In this document: piece by piece, positions 28,654 through 38,846 of the stretch
Layout: every line of letters starts with the position of its first letter
How positions within the stretch are numbered: position 1 is the stretch's first letter
NCBI GenBank assembly: GCA_963699085.1
Contig: CAVOTH010000004.1
Span: forward strand, 1,178,001-1,242,000
Direction: 5' to 3'
DNA from: Bog-756 sp963699085
GTDB lineage: Bacteria; Actinomycetota; Acidimicrobiia; Acidimicrobiales; RAAP-2
DNA: 64,000 nucleotides
Notes under the pieces: model-generated
Told to the model about the DNA's origin: nothing
Database searches by the model: none
The model's input: the letters and a program-made list of their open reading frames with translations, nothing else
Translations under genes and position numbers: made by a program

Positions 28654-29943
28654 TCAGCGGTGCGGGCGCTCCAGAATCCCGACCAGCTCCACATGTTCGG
28701 TCATCGGGAACAGGTCGAAGGCACGGAGTGACTCGAGCTGCCATCCGGCCGCCAGCAGGATCTTGAGGTCGCGTGCGAACGGAGCCGGCTCGCACGACAC
28801 GTACGCCATCCGGCGGGGAGCAGGGTCCAGACCGCACAGCGCCTCGAGCACCTCGCGGCCGGCACCGGCCCGGGCCGGATCGAGTACGACCAGGTCTGGA
28901 CGGCCTATCCGGGTTCCCACCACGCCGGGTCGTACGTCGGCCCGGATCACCTCCACCTGGGCCAGTCCGGCTGCGTTGCGTTTGAGATCGGCAACGGCCG
29001 GACCGCTCCTCTCGACCGCGGTGACCACACCGGTCGGCCCGACCGCCCGTGCCAGGGCCACCGTGAACAGCCCGGCCCCGGCATAGAGATCGGCCACCCG
29101 GTCCCCCGTCCGCGGTCGGAGTCCGTCGAGGACCGCCCGCGACAAGACTTCTGCCGCCTTCGGGTGCACCTGCCAGAACACGCCGGCGCCGACCTCGAAC
29201 CGGTTGCCCAGAACCTCGATGACGACGTGGTCCGGCGACCGAAGTGTGCGACCCTTCCACACCAGACCGACGTCGAGATCGGGGAGCCCGTCGAGGCGCT
29301 GCTTTCCGGTCTCGACCAGGACCACCGGGGCGCCGCCGTCGGGCGAGGCGAACACCTCGAGCTGACGGGCGCCCGTCCATCTGATGGAACCCACGGCGGC
29401 GGCATTGACCGCGTCCGTGGCGATGGGGCACGACGCCACCGGTTCGATGGAGTGGCTCCGGTGGCGGTGGAATCCGACGACACCCTCCCGGTCCACGGCG
29501 AAGCCGACCCGGGTGCGCCAGCCGAGGCCGCCGGGAGTGCCACCGACGTCTTCGACCTCGACCCGCAGATCCACCCCGCCGACCCGGGCCAGTTGCTCGG
29601 CCACCAGGTCCTCCTTCAGCCGGCGCTGTGCCTCGAGTGTCACGTGTTGGAAGTCGCATCCGCCACAGCGCCCGGGCCCCGCATGTGGACAGATCGGATC
29701 CACCCGGTCGGCGGAGGGTTCGAGCACCTCGACGGCGTCAGCCCGCAGAAAAGAGGTCGTCTCGGACGTCACCCGGGCCCGCACCCGCTCGCCTGGGAGG
29801 CTGTGGCGGACGAAGACGACCCTGCCGTCCGGCCCGTGGGCCACACAGCCGCCGCCGGCGGCGATAGCACCCACCTCGAGCTCGACGATGTCGTCCGGCC
29901 CTGTGGCCGCCACGACGGCCGGCACGTCGGGGGGCATGGCCAT
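28654..29943 (-). CDS. TrmA/RlmD-family 5-methyluridine RNA methyltransferase
   Basis: 429 aa. N-terminal TRAM domain (GGGCVAHGPDGRVVFVRHSLPG), a cysteine cluster CPHAGPGRCGGC typical of the Fe-S-bearing RlmC/RlmD members, then the SAM methyltransferase: DLYAGAGLFTVALA (motif I), VLDPARAGAG (motif IV, substrate side) and YVSCEPAPFARDL with the catalytic Cys. It would methylate C5 of a uridine in 23S rRNA or tRNA; which site cannot be told. Start ATG 29943 or the ATG six bases downstream. Confidence 0.92.
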   Translation of the reverse strand: MAMPPDVPAVVAATGPDDIVELEVGAIAAGGGCVAHGPDGRVVFVRHSLPGERVRARVTSETTSFLRADAVEVLEPSADRVDPICPHAGPGRCGGCDFQHVTLEAQRRLKEDLVAEQLARVGGVDLRVEVEDVGGTPGGLGWRTRVGFAVDREGVVGFHRHRSHSIEPVASCPIATDAVNAAAVGSIRWTGARQLEVFASPDGGAPVVLVETGKQRLDGLPDLDVGLVWKGRTLRSPDHVVIEVLGNRFEVGAGVFWQVHPKAAEVLSRAVLDGLRPRTGDRVADLYAGAGLFTVALARAVGPTGVVTAVERSGPAVADLKRNAAGLAQVEVIRADVRPGVVGTRIGRPDLVVLDPARAGAGREVLEALCGLDPAPRRMAYVSCEPAPFARDLKILLAAGWQLESLRAFDLFPMTEHVELVGILERPHR

Positions 29944-30069
29944 GCCCGGTTCTTAGCATCCGATTCTCGGCCTCCGTGCGCTTGCGCCGTCGGCCGGGCC
30001 CGAGGACCGGCGATACGGTGACAGGCGACCGACCGCCGCCCGGCATCGGTAGATCTCCGGGAGGGACAC

Positions 30070-30738
30070 GTGGACATCTTCGAGGCGCTCTACACGACGC
30101 GGGCCATGCGCCGGGTCCGGCCCGACCCGGTCCCGATGGATGTCCAGGCCCAGATCCTGGACGCCGCCATCCGGGCCCCTTCGGGAGGTAACACCCAGAA
30201 CTGGCGATTCCTACTGGTCGACGACAAGGAGGTGATCGGTCGGATCGCACCCCTCTACCGGCACGCCATCAGCGAACTGTGGGTCACCGTCTACGCAGAG
30301 CGCATCGCTGCCGCCCGGGCCCGGCCCGATGATCCCGAGAGCATCCAGATGCTGAAGGTCCAGGCATCGGCCGAGTGGCTGGCCGATCACTTCGCCGAGG
30401 TGCCGCTCTTCCTGTTCGCCTTCATCCAGGGCGACCCATCAGGAGGATCGATCTACCCGGCGGTGTGGAGCGCACAGTTGGCGGCACGTGCGCACGGGGT
30501 GGGGAGTTCGCTGACCGCCGTCCTCGGGTTTTGGCACCCGGACGAGACGTTCGAGATCCTGGGCGTCCCCACCGACGAACAGTGGATCATGGCGTGCTGC
30601 GTGAGCTTCGGGTACCCGACGGGCAGGTGGGGCGTCGCCCAGCGGCGACCGGTCCACGAAGTCGCCTACCGCAACCACTGGGGCGCACCGGTCGGCTTCA
30701 CCGCCGACGAGCCCATGTGGTCGCCCGAGAAGTCCTGA
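30070..30738 (+). CDS. Nitroreductase family flavoprotein
   Basis: 222 aa; GTG 30070 after GGGAGGG. Motifs: TTRAMRRVRPDPVP (FMN phosphate-binding Arg residues), IRAPSGGNTQNWRFLLV, and the C-terminal GYPTGRWGVAQRRPVHEVAY with the FMN-contacting G-x-x-R-R region. It should bind FMN and reduce nitro groups, enones or a flavin-dependent physiological substrate with NAD(P)H. In actinobacteria some members use or modify F420. It stands alone, with no operon partner. Confidence 0.92.
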   Translation: MDIFEALYTTRAMRRVRPDPVPMDVQAQILDAAIRAPSGGNTQNWRFLLVDDKEVIGRIAPLYRHAISELWVTVYAERIAAARARPDDPESIQMLKVQASAEWLADHFAEVPLFLFAFIQGDPSGGSIYPAVWSAQLAARAHGVGSSLTAVLGFWHPDETFEILGVPTDEQWIMACCVSFGYPTGRWGVAQRRPVHEVAYRNHWGAPVGFTADEPMWSPEKS

Positions 30739-30837
30739 ACCCGGCCGTCATCGCCGCGTCGGCCGGGGCTCCGATCGGGGCAGACATCACAAACTTCCAG
30801 GTCAGCGGTCCACTGCTAGAGTCGGCATCGCACTCAC

Positions 30838-30890
30838 GCGGCTGAAGCTCACTGGTAGAGCCTCTGCCTTCCCAGGACCGCGCGAGACAG
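30838..30890 (+). pseudogene. Degenerate tRNA-Gly (CCC-like) remnant
   Basis: The 5' half matches a tRNA-Gly: D arm GCTC-ACTGGTA-GAGC (30847-30861) and an anticodon loop TTCCCAG that would give anticodon CCC. The 3' side of the anticodon stem (GACCG) no longer pairs with CTGCC, and there is no GTTCGA T loop or CCA end. It sits 15 bases before the intact tRNA-Gly. Either a decayed tandem copy or one damaged by sequence errors. Confidence 0.5.
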
Positions 30891-30904
30891 TACCGCCACA
30901 CCTC

Positions 30905-30979
30905 GCCGGTGTAGCTCAATGGCTAGAGTCCCTGCCTTCCAAGCAGGTTATGCGAGTTCGATCCTCGTCACCGGCTCCA
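30905..30979 (+). tRNA. tRNA-Gly (anticodon TCC), CCA encoded
   Basis: Acceptor stem GCCGGTG (30905-30911) pairs with CACCGGC (30969-30975), discriminator T, encoded CCA at 30977-30979. D arm TAGCTCAATGGCTAGAG; anticodon stem CCTGC/GCAGG around loop CTTCCAA with TCC; T arm GCGAG-TTCGATC-CTCGT. All cloverleaf elements are intact. A hairpin with a T run follows at 30995. Confidence 0.95.
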
Positions 30980-30994
30980 GATTGATCGACGGCA

Positions 30995-31017
30995 CCGATT
31001 CCGAAGGATTCGGTTTT
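30995..31017 (+). terminator. Rho-independent terminator after tRNA-Gly
   Basis: CCGATTCC-GAA-GGATTCGG (one mismatch in eight pairs) followed directly by TTTT, 16 bases beyond the tRNA CCA end. Confidence 0.7.
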
Positions 31018-31522
31018 GCCATGTCGCATTTCTCCCCGCAACCCGCTGGCCGGATGTCCTGAATGGCAGTGGTCGCTGCTGGACGCGTCGACTCTCGCCC
31101 AAGAGAACACTGCTCTTTTCGCCGGGCCGAACGAGCCGTACGGCTGGTCAACCAAATTCGCCCACCGGGCCAAGCAACGCGCCAGTCAGTCAAGACATCT
31201 GCGCAACGCTCTTCGCTGGAGGACTCCGGATGATCTTCCCCGGATGACGTTCCCATCACTCCGGACCCGCAACGCTCCACGCCGGACAAGCTGGACAGGA
31301 CGAGAACCCTCATCGCATGTCGAGAGAATTCGAAGTTGTGCTTGCGGTAACTGTCGTTCCATGTCAGCATGACGCAGCCCAGGGGGAGCGGCGCGGCGAG
31401 CGGCAGGTGGTGAGGGGGCCAGGGACATCCTGGGGATCACCACAAGAGCGTTCGGATGTCGACCATTGCGACCTTTCCCTCCATATCGGGTGCATTGATC
31501 GCGGATGATGAGGAGGAACGAG
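31018..31522. other. Gene-free stretch downstream of tRNA-Gly
   Basis: About 500 bases without a supported gene. Open frames on both strands are short and Arg/Pro/Ser-rich, as expected of shadows or decayed DNA. No integrase, direct repeat of the tRNA 3' end or mobile-element end was seen, although the position behind a tRNA is a classical integration site. Confidence 0.45.
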
Positions 31523-33398
31523 ATGAAGCGTCAAACCAAGGCGACCGGTCGGTTCAGGTTGATCGGCCCGGCGCTTGTCGCCATGACCGCCGGATTGGTT
31601 CTCCCGCTGGCGGCGGTGGGCGGTTCCACCCCGGCCGGGGCGGATACGCCGCAGTACTCGATGAAGTGCGTTTCCCCTGCGGCTACGCGGTGATACCCGG
31701 CACTGACTACGGGGACCATCTCCGGTAAATCCGGTGTCACCGGGCGGGACATTCACCATCAACAACTACGGCTTCAAGTTCGACCTCTCCTCGTCCGCGA
31801 CGGCGCTCAACGGAATCTCGGTTCACGGCCACCTTCGACCACCACCGTCACCGCGACCGGTGCCTCGCCGTCGATCCACGAACACGACAATCACCATCCC
31901 GCCCTACGTCATCTCGGCGGGCCACACGACGCCGTCGGGAACCGGCTCTGCGGGTACCTTCACGGCGGACTGCCACCGGCGCCTCCGAGGTGACCGTGTC
32001 ACCCGGTGCAACCGGAACTCTGACCCTCGTCCTCGGCGCCCCGGCCAACTTGACCGAAGTCGCCGCCTGCACGATCACCAACTCCGCTGGCACACCGATC
32101 ACCCCGCCGACCATTGACACTGCGCCCATCGCCCTCCCGGCCGGCTCCATCAGTGCCGTGCTTCCCAACGCGGGCCCGCCGTCCGGCGGAACCGCCGTTG
32201 TCATCCACGGGAGCTATCTCGGCGGGGCCTCGGCGGTTCTATTCGGCGGCAAGCCCGGCCAAAAGCTTCACCCAACTCACCCCCGACGCCATCTCGGCCG
32301 TCGCCCCCGCCGGGACAGCTGGCACGGTCTCGGTCCACGTCGTGACTCCCGCCGGCGGTTCGACGGCGACCCCGGGTGCCGCGTTCACCTATACGAACGG
32401 ACCGATCGTCACCGGGGTGAACCCGTCGACCGGCCCACCCTCCGGCGGCACCTCGGTCACCATCTCCGGATCAGCGTTCACCGGGGCCACCGCAGTCGAC
32501 TTCGGGTCAACCGCGGCGACGTTCACGGTCAACTCCGCTACCAGCATCACCGCCACGAGCCCGGCCGGTACCGGCGTGGTCGACGTGACGGTGCACGCTC
32601 CGTCCGGAGTTTCCATCATCAGCGCCCAGGACCGGTTCAACTACCGCACCGGCTACTGGTTGGTTGCCGGTGACGGCGGGGTGTTCTCCTACGGGAACAA
32701 GCCATTCGAGGGCTCTGCTGGCGCCCTCGTGCTCAACAAACCGATCGTCGGGATGGCCGCCACCCCGGACAACGGGGGCTACTGGCTGGTGGCGTCCGAC
32801 GGCGGCGTCTTCTCCTACGGTGACGCCGGGTTCTTCGGTTCCGCCGGCGGCACGACCCTCAACGAACCCATCGTGGGCATGGCCCCCACCCCGGACGGAT
32901 TCGGGTACTGGCTGGTAGCCGCCGACGGAGGTGTCTTCTCCTACGGTGATGCCCAGTTCTTCGGATCCACCGGCGCCATGAGACTGAACGCTCCAATCGT
33001 CGGCATGGCCTGCCACCGCGGAGGGAAGCGGGTACTGGCTGGTGGCCGCCGATGGCGGGGTGTTCAACTACGGCGACGCCGCGTTCTATGGCTCGACCGG
33101 GGGGCAACGCCTCGCCACCCCGGTGACCGGCATAGCCGCCACCGCCGACGGCGGAGGCTATTGGATGGTCACCAAGAGCGGTGCGGTCCTCAACTACGGC
33201 GACGCCGGGTTCTCTGGGTCCGCAGCCGGGATCCGGCTCACGTTGCCCGCAGTCGGCATCGCTGCCGCCACCGGCAACGGTGCGTACTGGCTTGCCACCG
33301 GTGACGGCGGGGTCTTCACCTACGGAGGTGCGGACTTCGACGGTTCGGCCGGCGGCACCCATCTCAACTCGCCCATCGTCGGGATCTCGGTCGCATGA
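31523..33398 (+). pseudogene. Secreted IPT/TIG plus GYW-repeat surface protein, at least five frame breaks
   Basis: ATG 31523 behind AGGAGG; signal peptide (MKRQTKATGRFRLIGPALVA, ending near PAGADTPQ). The frame breaks near 31690, 31830, 31975, 32255 and 33015. Reading across the breaks gives a beta-rich domain, an IPT/TIG domain (VLPNAGPPSGGTAVVIHGSY), a second one (VTGVNPSTGPPSGGTSVTIS), then six or seven GYW repeats from 32650 to the stop. IPT/TIG modules are extracellular Ig-like folds, and the repeats match those in the NlpC/P60 and Rpf-like proteins. Probable non-enzymatic wall-surface protein. Whether the breaks are real or errors cannot be settled here; each fragment keeps coding character. 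Confidence 0.65.
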
Positions 33399-33493
33399 GG
33401 CGCCGGGCACCGAGTGACATGCAGCCGGAACGGGGCAAAGGAAGTTCGGAAACATTGGGACATAAGTTCGGTAAGGAAGCGGGGAAAGCATCC

Positions 33494-35844
33494 ATGAGGT
33501 CGGAACCAGCGCATGTAAACCAGGGCCGTCGGCGGTCCGGCCGGGCGATCGGAATGAAGACTGCGGTTACCGCGGCAGCCGGGTCGCTCCTCGTACTCGC
33601 CGGGCTCGGCGCCGTGGCTGTGGCGCCGGGAGTCTCCGGTGCGGTCCAGAACAACCCTTCCGGCAACCCGACCAGTCCGGCCATCTCATACGAGGTGGAC
33701 TGCACCAACGCACAAGCCGGCACCCAGGTGGCGCCCTTCGTGACCGAGCTGAATGCCAACACGACGGTCGACACCGCTTTGCCGACGGGTGTGACGTTCG
33801 GTCTGTCGGGGACAGCGTCAACCGTGTTGTCGGCCCCGTTCATCGCCAACCTCGAGTCCGAAGGAGTCGCCGACCAATCCCTTGACCTTGAGCTGGGTCG
33901 AGACAATCGGTTCGACGGACGGCAACGCCACCGGGAGCTACGACTACACTCCCCATCGATCTCGGTAGCCAACAACGGGGGCTACATCAGCAATGGCTTC
34001 GTGGACCAGCGGGTCCACGACCATCAACGGGGACTTCTCCCATGCGTCTGCCGGGGAGACGGTGGCCTCCGGCGGCACCGGGTTCCCCTCTGATGCCACC
34101 ATCACCGCCGTCACCGGCACTACATCGGCCACCATCAGTTCGCCGACGACCGCGGCGCAGACTACGGGCGTGCCCGTCGGCTTCGCCAGTCGCCCTCACC
34201 TTTCGGACTCCACCTTCAACACCGGTGACGTGTTCACCACGCTGGTGCCAGTGGAGAGACAGCCGGTGTCGGCGTGACCAGCGTCTCCAGTTTTGAACTC
34301 CTCGCCGCCCTCGCAATCGGCTTCGGGCGCACCCCCGGGGACGGTCCGGCCAACTGCCTGGAAACCGGCTGGGAGGGTTACACCGTCGGGAGCCCCGCCG
34401 GGCCGCCCAGACCGGGGGGCCAGCACACCGTATGAAACCGCCCCGGCCCTGGCTCCTGGCTCGACAACGGCGCTGGTGAGCGTGTCCCCCCTGCAGTTCC
34501 CTTCGGCCGCGTACGTCAACCTGGTCGGCCTCGCTCCCCCCGGGCCGCCCACCGATGTGGTGGCGACGGCCGGAAACGGCAGCGCCACGTTGAACTGGGC
34601 TGCGCCAACCGACACCGGTGGCTCAGCCAATCAACAGCTACATGATCACCCCCTACATCGGTTCCACCGCCCAGACCCCCATCGACGTGGGCAACGTCCT
34701 CACCGATAGCTTGACCGGGCTCGCCAACGGCACCACCTACACGTTCGCCGTGGCCGCCTCCAACACCAATGGCACCGGCACGGCGACACATCCAACGCGG
34801 TGACTCCGGCCACCGTGCCCGGGGCACCAACTGATGTGGTGGCGACATTCGGCAACACCAGCGCCGATCTGACCTGGACCGCACCCGACTCCGGTGGTTC
34901 GGCCATCACCAACTACACGATCACCCCGTACATCGGGGCCGCCGCCCAGACGCCGGTGGTCGTCGGCGACGTGACCTCAGACGACGTCAAGGGGCTCACC
35001 AACGGCACGGCCTACACATTCACGGTGACAGCCACCAACTCGGTAGGGTCAGGGTCGGCTTCCAGCCCCTCGAACTCGGTGACGCCGGCCACAACCCTGG
35101 TGCCGGGCCTCTGGATGGTGACTCCACAAGGTGCCGTCTTCGCCCAGGGCTCGGTCGGATCGCTGGGCACCCCGGACGCGTTCGCCCTCAACAGCCCGAT
35201 CGTCGGCATGGCCCCGACCTTCCACAACCTCGGTTACTGGCTGGTCGCCGCTGACGGTGGAGTGTTCAACTACGGTGACGCCGGTTTCTACGGGAGCCAC
35301 GGGGGTTCGCCACTCAACAGCCCGATCGTGGGGATCGCTCCGACTGTCGACAATCACGGTTACTGGTTGGTCGCCGGCGATGGTGGCGTATTCGCCTATG
35401 GCGACGCCGTCTTCTACGGCAGTCACGGCGGTTCGCCGCTCAACAGTCCGATCGTCGGGAATCGCCCCGACCGTCGACGGCGGGGGCTACTGGCTGGTGG
35501 CTGCCGACGGTGGTGTGTTCGCCTATGGCGACGCCGTCTTTTCCGGCAGTCACGGCGGCTCGCCGCTCAACAGTCCGGTGGTGGGCATCGCCGCAACCGC
35601 CGACGGTGGCGGCTATTGGCTGGTGGCCGCTGACGGCGGGGTATTCGCCTACGGCGACGCCGTCTTCTCCGGGAGCCACGGTGGCTCGCCACTCAACAGC
35701 CCGGTAGTGAGCATCGTGGCCGGCCAGGAGGGCGGCTACAGCCTGATCGCTGCCGACGGAGGGGTCTTCTCCTACGGGACCGCGTTCTACGGCTCTGAAG
35801 GCGGGACTGTGCTATCCAGTCCGATCGTGGGCGCCGCCGGCTGA
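33494..35844 (+). pseudogene. Secreted fibronectin-III plus GYW-repeat surface protein, many frame breaks
   Basis: Likely ATG 33494, giving a long basic N-region and a hydrophobic core (TAVTAAAGSLLVLAGLGAVA). Frame breaks occur near 33885, 33950, 34000, 34190-34290, 34620, 34795 and 35458. The joined protein has an N-terminal unknown region (SYEVDCTNAQAGTQVAPFVT), then two Fn3-like domains (GPPTDVVATAGNGSATLNW and GAPTDVVATFGNTSADLTW), then about six GYW repeats (VAADGGVFAYGDAVFSGSHG). Adjacent to a similar IPT-bearing gene, so the two may be a surface pair. The Fn3 units differ little from each other, suggesting recent duplication. Breaks cluster in the region before the Fn3 domains. Confidence 0.62.
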
Positions 35845-35851
35845 TCTTGGG

Positions 35852-35899
35852 GATCCCGGCGACTGACCCGCAAACGATGGCGAGTCAGTCGCCGGGATC
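35852..35899 (+). terminator. Strong 16-bp hairpin after the Fn3/GYW-repeat gene
   Basis: GATCCCGGCGACTGAC (35852-35867) pairs perfectly with GTCAGTCGCCGGGATC (35884-35899) around a 16-base loop, seven bases past the stop. No T tract follows, but the stem is long enough to act as a terminator or mRNA 3'-end stabiliser. Confidence 0.65.
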
Positions 35900-36189
35900 G
35901 CACCAACTCGGGCCCTTGTTTCAAGGTGGACTGAAGTTCCCATTCTGTAGAACTCGCTTCTCCTCATTGCTCTTCATAGCGTGCCGAAACTTGACGGAAC
36001 GTCAAAAACGCTGCCTGTCTGTAACGAAATCACCCTCTGTGACGTTACGGTCAAAAACCTTGAAATACTGCCAGAATGGGGTTGTTAATGCCATATCCCA
36101 ATGGTAGAACTTCATTGGCCTCCAAATGAGAGCCGAGTTCACGTGCAGGTCCAAAGGGGCTTTGCATCACCTATATGAAGGGGGACTTA
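35900..36189 (+). promoter_or_regulatory. AT-rich promoter region with two TGAC inverted repeats
   Basis: This is the most AT-rich stretch of the window. TTGACGGAACGTCAA (35991-36005) and TGACGTTACGGTCA (36040-36053) are inverted repeats with TGAC/GTCA half-sites, and each is followed by AAAAAC. Downstream, TTGAAA and a TTAATG-like hexamer about 19 bases later (around 36060-36090) could be a promoter for the gene at 36190. No open frame here resembles a gene. Confidence 0.5.
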
Positions 36190-36727
36190 ATGCGATTCAA
36201 CACACCTGTACGTTTGTCGCTGCTGGAACCATTTTGGCGCCGGGGCACTCATGATGCTTCCGGGCGGAGTGGCTTCTGCTGGCACGGCGAAGCCCAAGCC
36301 ACCGCCTGTGGAGGTGACCTGCACGACGCTCTCCGGCACCGAGGCCTCGGCTTCGTTCAGCGGCTGCACTCCGACCAGTGCGGTGGGCTCGGCCGGCACC
36401 GGCGCGACGACGATCGATACGCTCTCGCTTCCCAACATCACGGCCACCGTGACCTGGGGCAACGGGACGACGACCGACTTCGCCGCCAAACTGAAGATCA
36501 TCCCCTTCAACACGATCGCGAAGAAGAACAAGGACGTGTGCCCTGCGGTCGTCGGTGACACCGAGGCCGACGAGGTCGTGGAGAAGGGTAAGGTCACCGC
36601 TGGTGGCACCGGAACGCTGACCGTCAAGGGGAAAGTGGTTTCCACGGAGTGCGTCTACAACGTTCCGGCCAGCGGGGGGAACCCGGCTACCACGATGGTG
36701 GATCTGCTGTCGCCGGCCACCTTCTGA
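36190..36727 (+). CDS. Small secreted protein, two apparent frameshifts in the signal peptide
   Basis: ATG 36190 behind AGGGGGAC. The signal peptide is split over three frames (MRFNTPVR, then VAAGTILAPG, then MMLPGGVASAG), so indels near 36212 and 36246 are inferred. The mature part, ~150 residues, is in one frame with three Cys (VEVTCTTLSG, FSGCTPTSA, STECVYNV). It has a beta-rich central segment (ATVTWGNGTTTDFAAKLKII), reminiscent of small secreted single-domain proteins repeated in actinobacterial genomes. Function unknown. A terminator follows at 36801, and the AT-rich upstream region suggests strong or regulated expression. Confidence 0.65.
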
Positions 36728-36800
36728 CCTGAGCGAGCGCTGTACCGGTTCCGGCCTTCGGCTGTGAATCGTGATTGAACCTTGATTGAAGCTTGATAAC

Positions 36801-36831
36801 GACCGAGCCCCCGCTGAGCGGGGGCTCGGTC
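36801..36831 (+). terminator. Hairpin terminator after the small secreted protein gene
   Basis: GACCGAGCCCCC and GGGGGCTCGGTC, 12 perfect pairs with a seven-base loop, 74 bases past the stop at 36727. The T tract is poor (GCGTTG). Confidence 0.7.
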
Positions 36832-36899
36832 GCGTTGAGGGTCGGAGAACCCGGCCGTATGGCCGCGCATCCATTGCCTGAGGGTGCCATGCTCACCCG

Positions 36900-38752
36900 G
36901 TGGAACGTCCGTTCTCGCCGGCCCTTGAAGCCCTGAGATTCTGGAAATCACCGAAGGGCCAACCTCGGTGGGCCCGACCCTCGCTCCTCCTTATCGCCGC
37001 CTCCGCCGGCATTTCTCTACTCCTGGAGGGCGGGGACCTACCTCGAGGCCTACTACGCAGCCGCCGTGCGCAGCATGTCGATGAGCTGGCACGACTTCGC
37101 CTTCGCCGGGTTCGACCCCGCGGGCACGGTCACCCTCGACAAGCTGCCCGGCGCCTTCTGGGTCCAGGCCCTCTCGGTGCGGCTCTTCGGGCTGCACACC
37201 TGGTCGATCGTGATGCCCCAGGTGGTCGAGGGCGTCCTGTCGGTACTGGTGATCTACCGGGTCGTCCGGCGCCTGTGCGGTGCCAAGGCGGGGATTCTGG
37301 CCGCGGCCGTCCTGGTCGTGTCTCCGGCCAATGTCGCACTCAACCGCGGCAACATCTCCGACACCCTGATGATCCTGCTCCTCCTGCTGGCCGCCGACGC
37401 CACGGTGGCCGCCCTCGTTGACGGTAGGTGGGCGTGGATCGTCCTGGCCGGGTTCTGGGTCGGCCTGGCCTTCCAGGCCAAGATGATCGAAGCCTGGCTG
37501 GTCCTACCCGCCTTCCTGCTGGTGTTGGCGATAGCGGCTCCCGGTTCGTGGCGGCGTCGTGCGCTCGGTGTCGGGGTCCTGGCGGCGGCCACCGTGGTCG
37601 TATCGCTCAGTTGGATGCCGGCTGTCACGCTCACGCCCACTTCCTCGCGGCCGTACGTCGACGGGAGCCAGAACGACTCCGTGTTCCAACAGGTATTCGT
37701 CTACAACGGCATCGGTCGGGTCGATCAGGAGACGCCGAACCAACTGCTGAGCAGCTCCATCGGCCTGCAGATCCCGCCGCCGCCGCCGCCGTCGTGGAAG
37801 CGCCTGCTCGTCGGTTCACTCGGCCGGGACGTGGGATGGCTGCTGCCGGCCGCGGTGATCTCGTGCATTGCCGGGCTGGTGACCAGTAGACGCCGTCCGA
37901 GGCGGGATCACGACCGGGCCCATGCCGTCGTCTGGGGGACCTGGCTGGCCGTGCTGGCGGTGAGCTTCAGCGTCGGCGCCAGCCTGAACTCGTACTACGT
38001 GGCCGCGCTCGTCGCCGCCCATCGCCGCGTTGGTGGCATCGGGCGCCCGTCTGGCCTGGCAGCGCCGTCGCTCCCTGATGGCCCGCATCGTCGTCATGGC
38101 CACCGTGGCGTTGACCGCGGGCGTACGCGCTGTGGCTCCTGCCGTCGTCGGGGACCGGCCTGCCGGGCTGGCTGGCGTGGGCCTGGCGGTCGTCGCCGTC
38201 GCGTCCATCGCACTTCTGGCCACGACGATCATCAGCCGACGGGCCGGCCATCTCCTTACCGGCGCCCTGGTGGCGTCACTGGTCGCAGTGACCCTGGTAC
38301 CCGCCACCGCGTCGGCCACGGTGGCCATCAACCGTCTCGGCCCCTTCGACACGCCGTTCCAACCGGTGGCGGTGACGGTCGGCGTCCGGGCGTTCTTCGG
38401 CATCCTCAACACGTCGAAGCTGCTCCTCCCGAAGATCGAGGCGGCCCGCAACGGCGCGCCATTCCTGATGGCGACCCAGACGTCGGCGGTGGCGGCGCCG
38501 TTCATCTTCGACAGCGGCGAGGAGGTGCTCCCCATCGGTGGGTTCACCGGGACCAACCCGTCGCCCTCGCTCGCCGACATCGAGCGGCTGGTGCATCGAG
38601 GGGCGTTCCACCTGGTGATCCAGTCCCCATCGACAACCGATCCCCGCCTGACCTGGATCGCCCGGCACTGCCTGGCCCTCGCCCAACCGAAGGGCAGGGC
38701 GTTCCCGACGACAGGCCGGTTCGCCCTGTACTACTGCGTCCGGTCGTCGTGA
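36900..38752 (+). CDS. GT39-family membrane glycosyltransferase, two apparent frameshifts
   Basis: GTG start at 36900 (weak). The frame changes near 37015; the joined sequence reads YSWRAGTYLEAYYAAAVRSM and then GTVTLDKLPGAFWVQALSVR, the acidic D/E-K-x-P-x motif of dolichyl/undecaprenyl-phosphate-sugar-dependent transferases (ArnT/YkcB type). About ten membrane helices follow, including LILLLLLAADATVAALV-type segments. A second frame change near 38025, in a CCC run, leads to the soluble C-terminal domain ending FALYYCVRSS. It would transfer a sugar from a polyprenyl phosphate to a wall or protein acceptor outside the membrane. The next gene is an MFS exporter. Confidence 0.82.
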
Positions 38753-38846
38753 TACCCCGCTGTCGGATGGAAGCAGACGGATTCCGTCCAGGTCGGTGCC
38801 GGGCGGGTTCCGTCTACCGGCAGCTGTCGGGCAGTAGCGTCCATCC

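Noticed and set aside
30905..36180. Genomic island integrated at the tRNA-Gly gene
   Set aside because: No integrase, no second copy of the tRNA 3' end, and base composition and repeat type match genes elsewhere in the window.
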